Assembly (NCBI GenBank): GCA_019912545.1
Contig: JAIOIK010000042.1
Location: 1 to 64,000, forward strand
Direction of reading: 5' to 3'
DNA length: 64,000 nt
Origin: Ignavibacteria bacterium
Lineage (GTDB): Bacteria > Bacteroidota > Ignavibacteria > Tepidaquicellales > OLB5
Under the pieces are notes generated by a model. The model did not search any database. It was given only the letters and a program-made list of their open reading frames with translations, and was not told the DNA's origin. Both the position numbers and the translations under genes were made by a program. Position 1 is the first letter of the stretch, and every line of letters starts with the position of its first letter. This document shows positions 1 through 9,007 of the stretch, in pieces.

Positions 1-49
1 ATTCAATTCCTACATAATTTTGATATTTTGTCGTATCTTCGTGTATCAT
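1..49 (-). CDS. 5' end of a gene cut by the window edge, possibly IS110-type transposase
   Basis: An ATG at 49 preceded by AGGAGCCCCAA, a good ribosome-binding sequence, opens a minus-strand frame that runs off the left edge. Only 16 residues are visible, MIHEDTTKYQNYVGIE. Position and wording resemble the start of IS110-family transposases, which begin with a short leader followed by YVGID and the first catalytic acid. Here that place holds E rather than D, so the match is weak. The 165 bases between this start and pepT hold no gene. They contain GGGGCTCC at 52-59 facing GGGAGCCC at 110-117, and a short palindrome-like repeat near 182-206. Any other small protein with this start would fit equally well. 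Confidence 0.3.
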   Translation of the reverse strand, partial: MIHEDTTKYQNYVGIE

Positions 50-214
50 TTGGGGCTCCTTTCTTCTTTTTAATGTGTGAAAATTAATTTAACTTAATTT
101 TCTGAAGATTGGGAGCCCTTTGTTAATTTACCGACAAAAAATAATTGCAATTGGTGAAATTCGTGGCTAAGTCTTTTTAATGGATTCCTGCCTACGCGGG
201 GATGAAATATTAAA

Positions 215-1462
215 TCATGATTTATCCCCCCAAATCACAGCCAAATTAATAATTGTTTCGACCGCTTTTTGCATATCCTGAACTGAGCACCATTCCTGTT
301 TGCTGTGGATACCATGCTCCCCTGCAAATACGTTTGGACAAGGAAGTCCCATAAATGAAAGCCTTGAGCCGTCTGTTCCGCCTCTTACGCTTTTCCTGAT
401 TGGCGTCAATCCTGAACGCTTAACTGCTTCAATTGCATATTCTGTTACAAAAGGAACCTTATCCAGAACTTCTTTCATATTCCGGTAAGATTCCTGAATG
501 ATGATCTTATAAGTGCTATTTTTATATGAAGATAATACTTTTTCTATAATGTTCTTTAGAATATTTTCTTTTTCAGCAAGTCCTGCCGTAACAAAATCAC
601 GAATGATGAATTTTATCTCTGCCCTTTCGGCTCCTCCGGAAACTGAGACAGGATGAATAAAGCCTTCTTTGTCTTTAGTAGCCTCAGGTGTCAAAGTATC
701 TTTTGGCAGCTCGGCAAGAATCTCTCCTGCAATCTTAATGGCATTTTCCAACTTTCCAAATGCAGATCCCGGGTGAGTAATCACTCCATTTATGATCAAT
801 GTTACCGAATCCGCCGAAAATGTCTCATCTTCAACACAGCCGGCTTTATCGCCATCTATCGTATAGCCATAATCAGCGCCAAGCTTCTCCATATCCAACT
901 TATCCACTCCCCTGCCAACTTCTTCATCCGGAGTGAAGAGTATCCTTATCTTGCCATGTTTTACTTCAGGATGAGTCATGAAGTAGTTTGCAGCATCCAT
1001 TATCTCTGCAACACCGGCTTTATTATCAGCCCCCAGCAAAGTTGTGCCGTCTGAGGTAATAATATCGTTGCCAATCTGGTTGTTGAGTTCTGCATGGACT
1101 GCAGGAGTTATTACTTGTGACTTATCAACCGGCAAAATTATGTTTCCTCCTCTGTAATTCTCGTGTATCAAGGGCTTAACATTTTTGCCGCTGCAATCAG
1201 GAGAAGTATCCATATGTGCGCAGAAACAAATAACAGGGACTTTCTTATCAGTATTACTCTCAATTGTCCCGTAAACGTACCCAAATTCATCCATGTGAGC
1301 ATCCTTGACCCCAATTTGGAGAAGTTCATCAACGAGAATCTTTCCGAGGTCTTTTTGTTTTTCAGTTGAAGGATAAGTTGTTGATTCAGGATCTGACTGC
1401 GTATCAACCTGAACATATTTCATGAACCGTTCGACGCAGGTGAAATCTATTTTATCTATCAT
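215..1462 (-). CDS. pepT: Peptidase T (tripeptide aminopeptidase)
   Basis: This is a cytoplasmic M20-family dizinc aminopeptidase that removes the N-terminal residue from tripeptides. At 415 residues it has the usual PepT length. The metal-site motifs are visible in order: CAHMDTSPD near residue 82 (His and Asp ligands), LLGADNKAGVAEIMD near 142 (bridging Asp), TPDEEVGRG near 176 (catalytic Glu pair), and HSKQEW near the C terminus (last His ligand). The lid dimerisation domain sits between about residues 210 and 320. The ATG at 1462 gives MIDKIDFTCVERFMKYVQVDTQS, a normal PepT N terminus. It lies 10 bp downstream of the Asp-box protein gene on the same strand and may be co-transcribed. Family assignment is secure. 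Confidence 0.95.
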   Translation of the reverse strand: MIDKIDFTCVERFMKYVQVDTQSDPESTTYPSTEKQKDLGKILVDELLQIGVKDAHMDEFGYVYGTIESNTDKKVPVICFCAHMDTSPDCSGKNVKPLIHENYRGGNIILPVDKSQVITPAVHAELNNQIGNDIITSDGTTLLGADNKAGVAEIMDAANYFMTHPEVKHGKIRILFTPDEEVGRGVDKLDMEKLGADYGYTIDGDKAGCVEDETFSADSVTLIINGVITHPGSAFGKLENAIKIAGEILAELPKDTLTPEATKDKEGFIHPVSVSGGAERAEIKFIIRDFVTAGLAEKENILKNIIEKVLSSYKNSTYKIIIQESYRNMKEVLDKVPFVTEYAIEAVKRSGLTPIRKSVRGGTDGSRLSFMGLPCPNVFAGEHGIHSKQEWCSVQDMQKAVETIINLAVIWGDKS

Positions 1463-1472
1463 TACTTTAATT

Positions 1473-3158
1473 TTACTTTATCAAGATCATTGATCTTGAA
1501 CTTGAAAACTTTGCGGAATTCATTTTGTAGAAATATACTCCACTTGAAAGCGATCCTGAATTGAAATTCAACGAATGATTTCCGGCAGGATAATTTCCAC
1601 TCACAATAGTTTTTACAAAAGTCCCAAGCGCAGTATATATTTCGATCGTAACAATTGCAGCTTCCGGCAGACTGAATGAAATAACTGTTGAAGGATTGAA
1701 AGGATTGGGATAATTCTGATTCAATCTATATCCGGTAGGAACAATCCCCGAAATCCCTGAAACCGGCAGTACATCATAGATCTCCGAAGTATATATTTCC
1801 ATATTAAACCCTCCGGCTCTCTCATCTGTCCAAACTGGAAGAATTCTTGACCCCATGTAATCCATATCGATATAATCACCAAAGCGAACGTTTGACCCGG
1901 GAATAGCAGTTGGTGAAGGCTCTGAACTTATAAGCTCATTTGAAAATGTACTGCCTCCATCATAGGAACGTGCTAAGTATGCTTCAATTATACTATTGCT
2001 GGATGTATTTCTGTTATCCATAAACAAGATCGCGATATTTCCGTATTCGTTCACAGCAACTACCGGCCAATACTGCGATTTACCGTTACCTAATGAATCA
2101 TTGTTAACTCTTGCGGGTGCAGACCAGTTTACACCGGCGTTAGTACTTCTAACAAGGAAAACATCGCAATCACCATTTCTCTTATCTGCAAATACTATAT
2201 ATAGCCACCCGGAACGCGGCCCTGAACTGTTATCTGATGCAATGAAAGGAAATGTATTTATGTTATTAGGAAGACCCGTAGGAAAAGCGCCTGAAGATAC
2301 AATAATATCTGAGCTAAAACTTGCACCACCATTTGTAGAACGGTCATAAGTAATATCACTATTGACTATGAATCTCATCCAGACTACATTGATCTGGCCA
2401 TCTTTGCTGATACAGACATTCGAACCCTGAACATTATTCAATTCGCTAACGCGAACCGGAGCTGACCAGTTTGAGCCAGAGTTTGATGATTTAGTAAGAT
2501 AAATTCCATTCAATGATAAACTTGTCCAGCTTATATACAAATTGTTATTGTAGGGACTCGTATTACTCAGGTCTGTTGTGATCCACTCTTTATCTTCAAT
2601 ACCGGTTTGAGAGCATATGAATGCCTGTGAAAAAGTTACTCCGGAATCAATTGATTTATAAATTGCTACTGTAAGGTTTCCACCGGCAGCACCGACACCT
2701 GCTATTACTGCAATATAAAAATTTCCTGATGTATCTACAGTCACAACCGGATCACTGTTATTTGTCAGGCCTCCCGGCAATAAAGTTGAATCAAGCACTT
2801 GTGAGACTGCCCAGCTTATGCCTCCATCAGTTGAGTAACTATACCCTACGCGCCTGATAGGATTTGGATCAATTCCATATCTGAAATCACGCCACGCAGC
2901 AACAACACGGTTTGAATCCTTGCAGCTAATGCACACTGAAGGTTCATTTTGAGGCGCAGAATTCTGAGAAACATTTGTGTTAATGAACAAAGACGGCATC
3001 GGATTTAAGTCCAGAGCTTCCGGTTCAGGGAATGTCTGACCTTCAATATTCATTGCTAGCGGATATTTAAGTCTTTCGCGAGGGTCTGTTTGTGAAAATG
3101 CTGTTGAACAAAATAGAATTAAAAGTGTAAAGAGGGCCGGAGAGGCAAGTGATGTCAT
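1473..3158 (-). CDS. Type IX-secreted Asp-box (BNR) repeat protein
   Basis: The 561-residue protein starts with a signal peptide ending near AFSQ at residue 23. The body carries repeated Asp-box-like motifs such as STDGGISW, SSNSGSNWS, STNGGASFS, STNAGVNWS and SYDGGSTFS, the signature of a sialidase-like beta-propeller. The last ~80 residues begin NYPNPFNPSTVISFSLPE and end in a short basic tail, which is the type IX secretion C-terminal sorting domain common in Ignavibacteriales. It should therefore cross the outer membrane through SprA, encoded at 11.5 kb. No sialidase catalytic arginine triad was recognised, so this is more likely a structural or binding propeller than an enzyme. Its substrate is unknown. 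Confidence 0.8.
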   Translation of the reverse strand: MTSLASPALFTLLILFCSTAFSQTDPRERLKYPLAMNIEGQTFPEPEALDLNPMPSLFINTNVSQNSAPQNEPSVCISCKDSNRVVAAWRDFRYGIDPNPIRRVGYSYSTDGGISWAVSQVLDSTLLPGGLTNNSDPVVTVDTSGNFYIAVIAGVGAAGGNLTVAIYKSIDSGVTFSQAFICSQTGIEDKEWITTDLSNTSPYNNNLYISWTSLSLNGIYLTKSSNSGSNWSAPVRVSELNNVQGSNVCISKDGQINVVWMRFIVNSDITYDRSTNGGASFSSDIIVSSGAFPTGLPNNINTFPFIASDNSSGPRSGWLYIVFADKRNGDCDVFLVRSTNAGVNWSAPARVNNDSLGNGKSQYWPVVAVNEYGNIAILFMDNRNTSSNSIIEAYLARSYDGGSTFSNELISSEPSPTAIPGSNVRFGDYIDMDYMGSRILPVWTDERAGGFNMEIYTSEIYDVLPVSGISGIVPTGYRLNQNYPNPFNPSTVISFSLPEAAIVTIEIYTALGTFVKTIVSGNYPAGNHSLNFNSGSLSSGVYFYKMNSAKFSSSRSMILIK

Positions 3159-3168
3159 TTATTATTGT

Positions 3169-3393
3169 TTATTTTATTATATCAGAATTATACCTGTATT
3201 TTTCTATAATGAATTCTTCGGTTGATGAATCAATTATTTCGCCGCACTTCTGGCATTGAAAGACAACTTCAGTGGGCTTTGAGCTGAATCCCATAGAAAG
3301 CCAGAAATAGCCTCCTTTAGTGTATCTTGTTTTAGCCGTTACCATAGGATCGCCAACTGAATTACCGCATTTGCATCTTTTTTCTGCCTTCAT
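3169..3393 (-). CDS. Small zinc-ribbon-like protein of unknown function
   Basis: This 74-residue protein has CKCG near residue 8 and CQKCGEII near residue 48, a spacing suited to one four-cysteine zinc ribbon. There is no signal peptide or membrane segment. It ends 10 bp before the Asp-box protein gene on the same strand. I do not recognise a named family. The paired-cysteine layout suggests nucleic-acid or protein binding, which is inference. Confidence 0.6.
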   Translation of the reverse strand: MKAEKRCKCGNSVGDPMVTAKTRYTKGGYFWLSMGFSSKPTEVVFQCQKCGEIIDSSTEEFIIEKYRYNSDIIK

Positions 3394-3504
3394 AAAGCAA
3401 TATAACTCTATTTATCAGGCTGTTCAAGGCAAAGCGTATGTGATGCTGCTATCTGATAATCAGGTCCATTACCAAACTATGGTTGTAATTATGTAGAATA
3501 TATC

Positions 3505-3530
3505 GAACAAGGGGTTACGACCCCTTGTTC
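3505..3530. repeat. Palindromic repeat, AAGGGGTTACGACCCCTT core
   Basis: GAACAAGGGG and CCCCTTGTTC form a 10-bp stem, 11 bp if the flanking T-A pair is counted, in the gap between the antiporter and zinc-ribbon genes. It could act as a terminator-like hairpin. A second copy in the opposite orientation lies inside the glgB coding sequence at 63105-63130, which marks it as a dispersed element rather than a dedicated terminator. Confidence 0.7.
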
Positions 3531-3550
3531 GTGAGGTCTGTAAATAATCT

Positions 3551-4813
3551 TCACGCAATAAACAGCCACCAAATCAGAGCATATAAGGGTATGAGTATAG
3601 GAAGTGAAAAGCGAATCATGTAACCAAAAAAGCCGGGAGTTTCCACATTCTGGTTATCTGCAATTGATTTTACCATGAAATTCGGACCGTTGCCAATGTA
3701 AGTCATAGCCCCGAAGAAAACAGCGGAAATAGAAATTGCCACTACGTGCTTCTCGTGTTCTGCAATAAAAGTAAGAACATTCTGCACATTATTGATATCA
3801 AGCCCGAAGATTCCCATTGATGCAGTCAGGAATGTAAGGTATGTAGGAGCGTTATCCAGAAAGCCCGATAGAATTCCCGTCAGCCAGTAATATGCCGAAG
3901 GACTTGAGATGCCCAGTTCTGCAGAATGAGTCCTGAGAAGCTCCAAAGCCGGTGTCATCGTTATGAATATCCCGATAAACAGCCATGCAACTTCCTTTAT
4001 CGGAAAAAAGTTGAAGTGGTTCCGTTTGTGTATTTCCTTGTTTGTGATCTTATAAGAAACAAATGCAGCTAATAGCATAATTCCTTCTCTTAGAAAGATT
4101 GGCTCAGAAATAAACACAGCGGCTATCACAATTGCGAGAAAAATAAAATTATAACCGCCCTTGATTTTGACGGTTTCCTTTGCTTTTTTCTCGCGTTCCT
4201 CTATTTCCTGTGGCTGTTTCCTGAAATTGATCAGGTCAGCAATATAAAAGATCACAAGAAGTGCGCCGAGTGCAGCGAGCCACTTGAAAAACACTTTATC
4301 CATTACCCAGAAAAAGGGGATGCCTTTAAGGAAACCTAAAAACAAGGGCGGATCACCAATAGGTGTGAGTGCGCCGCCTACATTTGATACAATAAAAATG
4401 AAAAACACAATATGAAAATTTGTAATTCTCATTTTATTGGTCTTAATGAACGGACGAATAAGCAGCATTGATGCTCCGGTAGTACCAATAATGTTTGCTA
4501 GCACTCCCCCGATTGCCAGTAAGATCGTATTCCTTAGCGGTGTGGCAAGCCCTTTGATCTCGATCAGGATACCTCCGGAAATAACAAATAGAGAAGTAAG
4601 TAATGAAATGAACATTACATATTCTTCGATACTGTGCATAAGGTCCCAGCCTTTGGTTAAGATGAGATAGTAAACAGCAGTAGTGAATGCAAGTCCGAGA
4701 GAAACTATGTGATAATACTCATGCCAGAATTTAGGCACGGCAAGAGGCATGACTGCAATTGAAAGCAGAAGTAATATAAAGGGAAGAACGCTAATTATGT
4801 TAGGTTCAATCAA
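3551..4813 (-). CDS. NhaD-like sodium:proton antiporter
   Basis: This 420-residue inner-membrane protein has about 11-12 hydrophobic segments and belongs to the ion transporter superfamily (CitMHS/NhaD type). Typical stretches are IGGVLANIIGTTGASMLLIRP around residue 100, GGALTPIGDPPLFLGFLKG near 150, GFLDNAPTYLTF near 310 and GNGPNFMVKSIAD near 375. The paired re-entrant loops with TPIGDPP and NGPNFM are the hallmarks of this family. NhaD members exchange Na+ or Li+ for protons. The first codon is TTG at 4813. It lies 21 bp after nuoM on the same strand, so the two ion-translocating proteins are probably co-expressed. Substrate assignment is by family only. Confidence 0.8.
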   Translation of the reverse strand: MIEPNIISVLPFILLLLSIAVMPLAVPKFWHEYYHIVSLGLAFTTAVYYLILTKGWDLMHSIEEYVMFISLLTSLFVISGGILIEIKGLATPLRNTILLAIGGVLANIIGTTGASMLLIRPFIKTNKMRITNFHIVFFIFIVSNVGGALTPIGDPPLFLGFLKGIPFFWVMDKVFFKWLAALGALLVIFYIADLINFRKQPQEIEEREKKAKETVKIKGGYNFIFLAIVIAAVFISEPIFLREGIMLLAAFVSYKITNKEIHKRNHFNFFPIKEVAWLFIGIFITMTPALELLRTHSAELGISSPSAYYWLTGILSGFLDNAPTYLTFLTASMGIFGLDINNVQNVLTFIAEHEKHVVAISISAVFFGAMTYIGNGPNFMVKSIADNQNVETPGFFGYMIRFSLPILIPLYALIWWLFIA

Positions 4814-4834
4814 TAGAAAAGTTATTTATTTAGT

Positions 4835-6355
4835 TTATGGAATCTTAAGCAGGTTCTTCTTAACCGTCTGAACGTTTTCGATCACTTTTTTGACTGAAGC
4901 TTCTGATTTACTCAAAAATGTATTCGGGTAAACACCGATCCAGACAATAAACACTAATAGCAGAGAAGAGGCAAATATCTCCCTGAGATTGAGATCAGGA
5001 ATATTTTTATTTTCGTCTTTTGTTATCGGGCCAAGCATTACTCTTTGATACATCCATAATAAATAAATGGCGCTTAATACTACACCCGATGTACCAACTA
5101 TTGTGTAAGTATAGTTATGTAAGAAAGGAGAATTGAATGCTCCAATAAGGATCATAAATTCACCTATGAATCCATTCAAGCCGGGCAGTCCAATTGAACT
5201 TAAACATATCACAAGGAATAATGAACCAAATATCGGAATAGTTTTTATGATCCCGCCGTAATCAGCGATCTCTCTTGTGTGTCGTCTATCATAAAGAAAT
5301 CCAACAAACATGAAAAGCGCTCCTGTGGAGAGTCCATGATTAACCATTTGGATAATTCCGCCCTGCATTGATTCAATTGTTATTGCGGCGATACCAAGCA
5401 GGATAAAACCCATATGGCTGACAGAAGAATAAGCAACAAGCTTTTTAATATCCTTTTGTGCTATACAAACAAGCGCACCATAAACAATTCCTATCACACC
5501 CATTAGTGCAAGCAGCCAGGAGTATCTGATGAATATTACAGGAAACATCTCCATCGAAAAACGGATGAGACCGTAAGTACCCATCTTAAGCAATACAGCG
5601 GCAAGTATAATACTACCCGCTGTGGGTGCTTCTGTATGTGCATCAGGAAGCCAGGTGTGGAATGGAAACATCGGCACTTTGATGACAAAACTGATGCCGA
5701 AAAATATGAAAAGCCATAGTGCGATACTCTCAGGGATAAATGGCGAAACTTTCCTTAGCTCAGTGTAATCTGTTGTAAACTTTGCAAGCTGGGGAGTGCA
5801 ATACTGCGCAACCCAAATTATTGCAACCAGCATAAGCAAGCTGCCGAACATTGTATATAAGAAAAACTTCAGATTGGCGTAATATTTATTCTTGCCGCCC
5901 CAGAATCCGATAATAAAGTACATCGGAATAAGTATCAATTCCCAAAAGACATAGAATAAGATAAGGTCAAGCGATAAGAATACACCAAACAAGCTTCCCA
6001 TTAGCAAAAGAAGCAGGAAATAAAATTCCTTCACTCTTGTATTAATTGAGTTCCATACACCAAGTATAGTCACCGGAAAAATGAAAGCCGTAAGTAAAAC
6101 CATAAGTATCGAAATACCATCTACACCTAAAAGGTAATATATATTGAAGTCCCGTACCCATTGATGCTTCTCTATAAACTGGAAATCAGGGTTCGCAGGA
6201 TTGAATATCATAAATAAATACACAGCAAGTCCAAAAACTGCCGAACTCACAACAAGCGCATAGATCTTGATAAGTTTATCTTTATCCCTGAAGAACAGGA
6301 TTGGCAGAGACAGAATTATCGGAGCAAAAATCAGTATAGAAAGAATATTGTTCAC
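4835..6355 (-). CDS. nuoM: NADH-quinone oxidoreductase subunit M, standing alone
   Basis: This 506-residue protein of about 14 membrane helices is an antiporter-like subunit of respiratory complex I. The proton-pathway residues are in place: the Glu in FYVFWELILIPMYF near residue 135, the Lys in GISFVIKVPMFPFHTWLPDA near 220, HTEAPTAGS following it, and the Lys in LAAVLLKMGTYGL near 255. The motif YSSVSHMGFILLGI near 320 is typical of NuoM. The start is GTG at 6355. In most genomes nuoM is between nuoL and nuoN, but here its neighbours are an aminotransferase upstream and the NhaD-like antiporter downstream. A MrpD-like role is possible, but the sequence reads closer to NuoM. Confidence 0.88.
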   Translation of the reverse strand: MNNILSILIFAPIILSLPILFFRDKDKLIKIYALVVSSAVFGLAVYLFMIFNPANPDFQFIEKHQWVRDFNIYYLLGVDGISILMVLLTAFIFPVTILGVWNSINTRVKEFYFLLLLLMGSLFGVFLSLDLILFYVFWELILIPMYFIIGFWGGKNKYYANLKFFLYTMFGSLLMLVAIIWVAQYCTPQLAKFTTDYTELRKVSPFIPESIALWLFIFFGISFVIKVPMFPFHTWLPDAHTEAPTAGSIILAAVLLKMGTYGLIRFSMEMFPVIFIRYSWLLALMGVIGIVYGALVCIAQKDIKKLVAYSSVSHMGFILLGIAAITIESMQGGIIQMVNHGLSTGALFMFVGFLYDRRHTREIADYGGIIKTIPIFGSLFLVICLSSIGLPGLNGFIGEFMILIGAFNSPFLHNYTYTIVGTSGVVLSAIYLLWMYQRVMLGPITKDENKNIPDLNLREIFASSLLLVFIVWIGVYPNTFLSKSEASVKKVIENVQTVKKNLLKIP

Positions 6356-6383
6356 CTGTATTTCGTATTAAATTTTTATCTGA

Positions 6384-7724
6384 TTATTGTTTGTGATTCT
6401 CATGGAACTGTTTTAACCTGCTATCAAGCTCAGGAAGCTGGTTATCTGCAACCAGCGATACACACGCTCTGATACCTTCTTTCCTTAAGCTTCCCGTATT
6501 GGAAAGTGATATAGCACTAATGCCATAATACAGCAACTCCTCTATCAGGTCTTCGCCGCTATATCCGTCATAGGCAACCGTAAAATAAAATCCGTCAGCA
6601 ATTGGCTCGCCGTCATCATGGTCATAAACTATCCTGAATCCGTTCTTAAGGAACATTTCCTTCATGATCTTAGCGCGCTCACCGTAAATCTTAACTTCTT
6701 TTATGAAATCCAGGTCACCGTCATTCACAGCTTTAATGAGTGCAGCAAATGCGTATTGAGTTGAATGGGTTACACCTGCTGATACTGAATATGCTGAACC
6801 ATAAATAAGTGTATGGCCGAATCCGGAGCTTGAATAGAATCTAAGCAGATCCGGGTAATCTCTGTTATAAAGACTATCTGAAACTACTATGCATCCTATC
6901 CTCTGCCCGGCATAAGAAAATATCTTGGAGCCTGAAACGAGAATTATATAGTCATCGCAATACTTTGCAACTGTTGGCTGATGCGGCTCCCTGCCGGGCT
7001 TAGAATAATCCTTGCGGAAATCCATGTTGAAATAAGCCAGGTCTTCTATTGGGATGACATCATATTTCTTGCAAAGCGTACCAATTATTTTGAGTTCTTT
7101 ATCCGTAAAGCAGATCCAGCTTGGATTGTTTGGGTTAGAATACAGCAGGCAGGAAATATTCCCCTGCTTCAGGGTTGATTCAAGTATTTCCATCAGCTTT
7201 TCGCCGCGGTATTTATAAACATCTATATTGGTTTGATTGATACCCAATACTTTCAGCTGCATTTTGTGGACCGGGAATCCAGGATCGAGGAAAAGGATCG
7301 TATCTTTTTCCTTATTGATCCTGCCAAGTGTCAGAAAGCTTACAAAACTTCCGCTTGTTGAACCTGTACATGGTATGCATGATTTTTCTGCAACATCAAT
7401 ATCCAGGAACAGCTTAATGAACCTTGAGATCTCGCGTTTCAATTCAGGCAGCCCTTCAATATCAGGATAAGTATTTGCTATTCCCTTTTTGAGAGCCGCA
7501 ATTTCGGCATTAGTACCAATTTCAGATGCAGGAAGACCGGGTACTCCCATTTCCATCCTGATGAATTTTGTGCCACTGGATTTCTCTATTGAGTTTATAA
7601 GGGCTTTTATTTCTCTTATTGAAGCTTTGCCTACACAGGGCAGTTTACTTTTTTCGATCATCTGTTTAACCAGCTTATAGTCTATCGGAGTATTGATCCG
7701 AGTATTTGACGTGGTTTCCAGCAT
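6384..7724 (-). CDS. PLP-dependent aminotransferase, class I/II
   Basis: This is a fold-type I aminotransferase of about 446 residues. The Schiff-base lysine is in VSGSKIFSYAGQRIG near residue 260, preceded by YSNPNNPSW and IPIEDLAYFNMD, which bind the cofactor ring. MGVPGLPASEIG near the N terminus fits the substrate-gating region of the class. A TTG at 7748 in the same frame would add eight residues, but the ATG at 7724 is the better start. It is the first gene of an apparent three-gene unit with nuoM (28 bp away) and the NhaD-like gene. The amino acid substrate cannot be deduced. Confidence 0.82.
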   Translation of the reverse strand: MLETTSNTRINTPIDYKLVKQMIEKSKLPCVGKASIREIKALINSIEKSSGTKFIRMEMGVPGLPASEIGTNAEIAALKKGIANTYPDIEGLPELKREISRFIKLFLDIDVAEKSCIPCTGSTSGSFVSFLTLGRINKEKDTILFLDPGFPVHKMQLKVLGINQTNIDVYKYRGEKLMEILESTLKQGNISCLLYSNPNNPSWICFTDKELKIIGTLCKKYDVIPIEDLAYFNMDFRKDYSKPGREPHQPTVAKYCDDYIILVSGSKIFSYAGQRIGCIVVSDSLYNRDYPDLLRFYSSSGFGHTLIYGSAYSVSAGVTHSTQYAFAALIKAVNDGDLDFIKEVKIYGERAKIMKEMFLKNGFRIVYDHDDGEPIADGFYFTVAYDGYSGEDLIEELLYYGISAISLSNTGSLRKEGIRACVSLVADNQLPELDSRLKQFHENHKQ

Positions 7725-7748
7725 TGTATTTTCGAGTACGTCTTTCAA

Positions 7749-8060
7749 TTTAGTTAAAGACCAGTATTTAAAATATTTGGGAAATTATTTCTATACAAAC
7801 TTACTTAAAAAATGGGTTTTATTCAATTTATAAAGGCATTCATCTAAATTTATACGAAAATTGAAAACTTGACTTTGCTTGCTTGCCGGAGTGAAGTATA
7901 ATAAGATCAAGTATTATTGACGGGACTAAAATGAATAATGATTTTTTGTTACGAATTGAGCTTCTTTGAGCGTAAATTTTGGATATATTTGAACTTAATA
8001 CAAAAAAAGTTTGTTATGTACTTTAGTTTCAACTCTTTATTTTCCCAAAACTTAATTTAA
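7749..8060. other. Divergent intergenic region, no gene seen
   Basis: These 312 AT-rich bases separate the divergently transcribed aminotransferase and universal stress protein genes, so promoters for both must lie here. I see no open frame, no strong inverted repeat and no convincing promoter match. Confidence 0.6.
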
Positions 8061-8066
8061 TTGAAC

Positions 8067-8921
8067 ATGAAAAACATCTTAGTACCGTTTGATTTTTCAA
8101 AAACTGCAATGGCTGCTTTTGATTTAGCTCTTGATATAGCAAAAAAGCATAAAGCCAAAGTTGATATTCTCTATATTATAATTGATCCATTTATTGATCA
8201 GAATAATACAAGTTCAACACCAGAGGCTTTTAACAAAACTGATGTGAGAAGATTTATGGAAAGAATAAAAGCGGAATCTTTTGCAAACTTGAAGAATGTC
8301 ATCAGCAGATCAGGTTGCACAGAAGTGAAAATAAATCCGTTTGTCGAGTTTAATTCTAGTGTATATAAGAGTATCTTGAGGTTCATTGACAAGAAAAAGA
8401 CAGGTTTAGTGGTTATGGGTACTCATGGTTCAAAAGACATTAAAAGCAAAGTCCTTGGCACAAATACAGAAAGGGTGTTTAGACTTACAAAGGTTCCGGT
8501 ATTAATAGTAAGGAATAAAATACAGAATCATAACTTCAAGAAGATCGTATTCGCATCTGATTTAGAAACTACTTCGAAAAGCGTTTTTATCCAGGCATGG
8601 AACATAATTAAAGTCTATGACGCTAAAATAGACGTACTTAGAGTTAACACAACCAAAGACTCTATTCGCAGAACATACGCAGTTGGCAAAATGAGACATC
8701 TTACCAAGAAATATGCAGGTAATTTCGATTACATTATCAAAGATTCTGCTTCTGTGGAAGAAGGTATAGAAAAATATTGCGATAAAGAAAAAGCCGAACT
8801 AATAGTACTCGGTGTTCACAGAAAAAAAGGATTTAAGAGAATATTCTCAGATAGAGTTTCAGAGGCCATAACCAGATTAGCCAAACAGCCGATACTGACT
8901 ATAGATATAAGCAGTAAATAG
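8067..8921 (+). CDS. Tandem-domain universal stress protein (UspA family)
   Basis: Two UspA domains are fused in a cytoplasmic protein of about 284 residues. The first begins ILVPFDFSKTAMAAFDLALD and closes with the nucleotide-loop sequence MGTHGSKDIKSKVLGTNTERV near residue 118-138. The second begins KIVFASDLETTSKSVF and closes with LGVHRKKGFKRIFSDRVSEA. The G-x2-G-x9-G type loops suggest ATP binding in at least the first domain. The ATG at 8067 is preferred to an in-frame TTG at 8061. The gene stands alone, facing away from the aminotransferase unit. Such proteins respond to energy or oxidative stress. Confidence 0.9.
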   Translation: MKNILVPFDFSKTAMAAFDLALDIAKKHKAKVDILYIIIDPFIDQNNTSSTPEAFNKTDVRRFMERIKAESFANLKNVISRSGCTEVKINPFVEFNSSVYKSILRFIDKKKTGLVVMGTHGSKDIKSKVLGTNTERVFRLTKVPVLIVRNKIQNHNFKKIVFASDLETTSKSVFIQAWNIIKVYDAKIDVLRVNTTKDSIRRTYAVGKMRHLTKKYAGNFDYIIKDSASVEEGIEKYCDKEKAELIVLGVHRKKGFKRIFSDRVSEAITRLAKQPILTIDISSK

Positions 8922-9007
8922 TGTTTAGCTGATAGAAGCTATTTCCTATGGTCTGATGTGAGAACAGGCAACTGTTAAATTTCTTCAGGAATTTCCGAGA
9001 AGTTATC

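Noticed and set aside
653-1054. A 133-residue plus-strand frame
   Set aside because: It lies antisense within pepT and shows no domain features.
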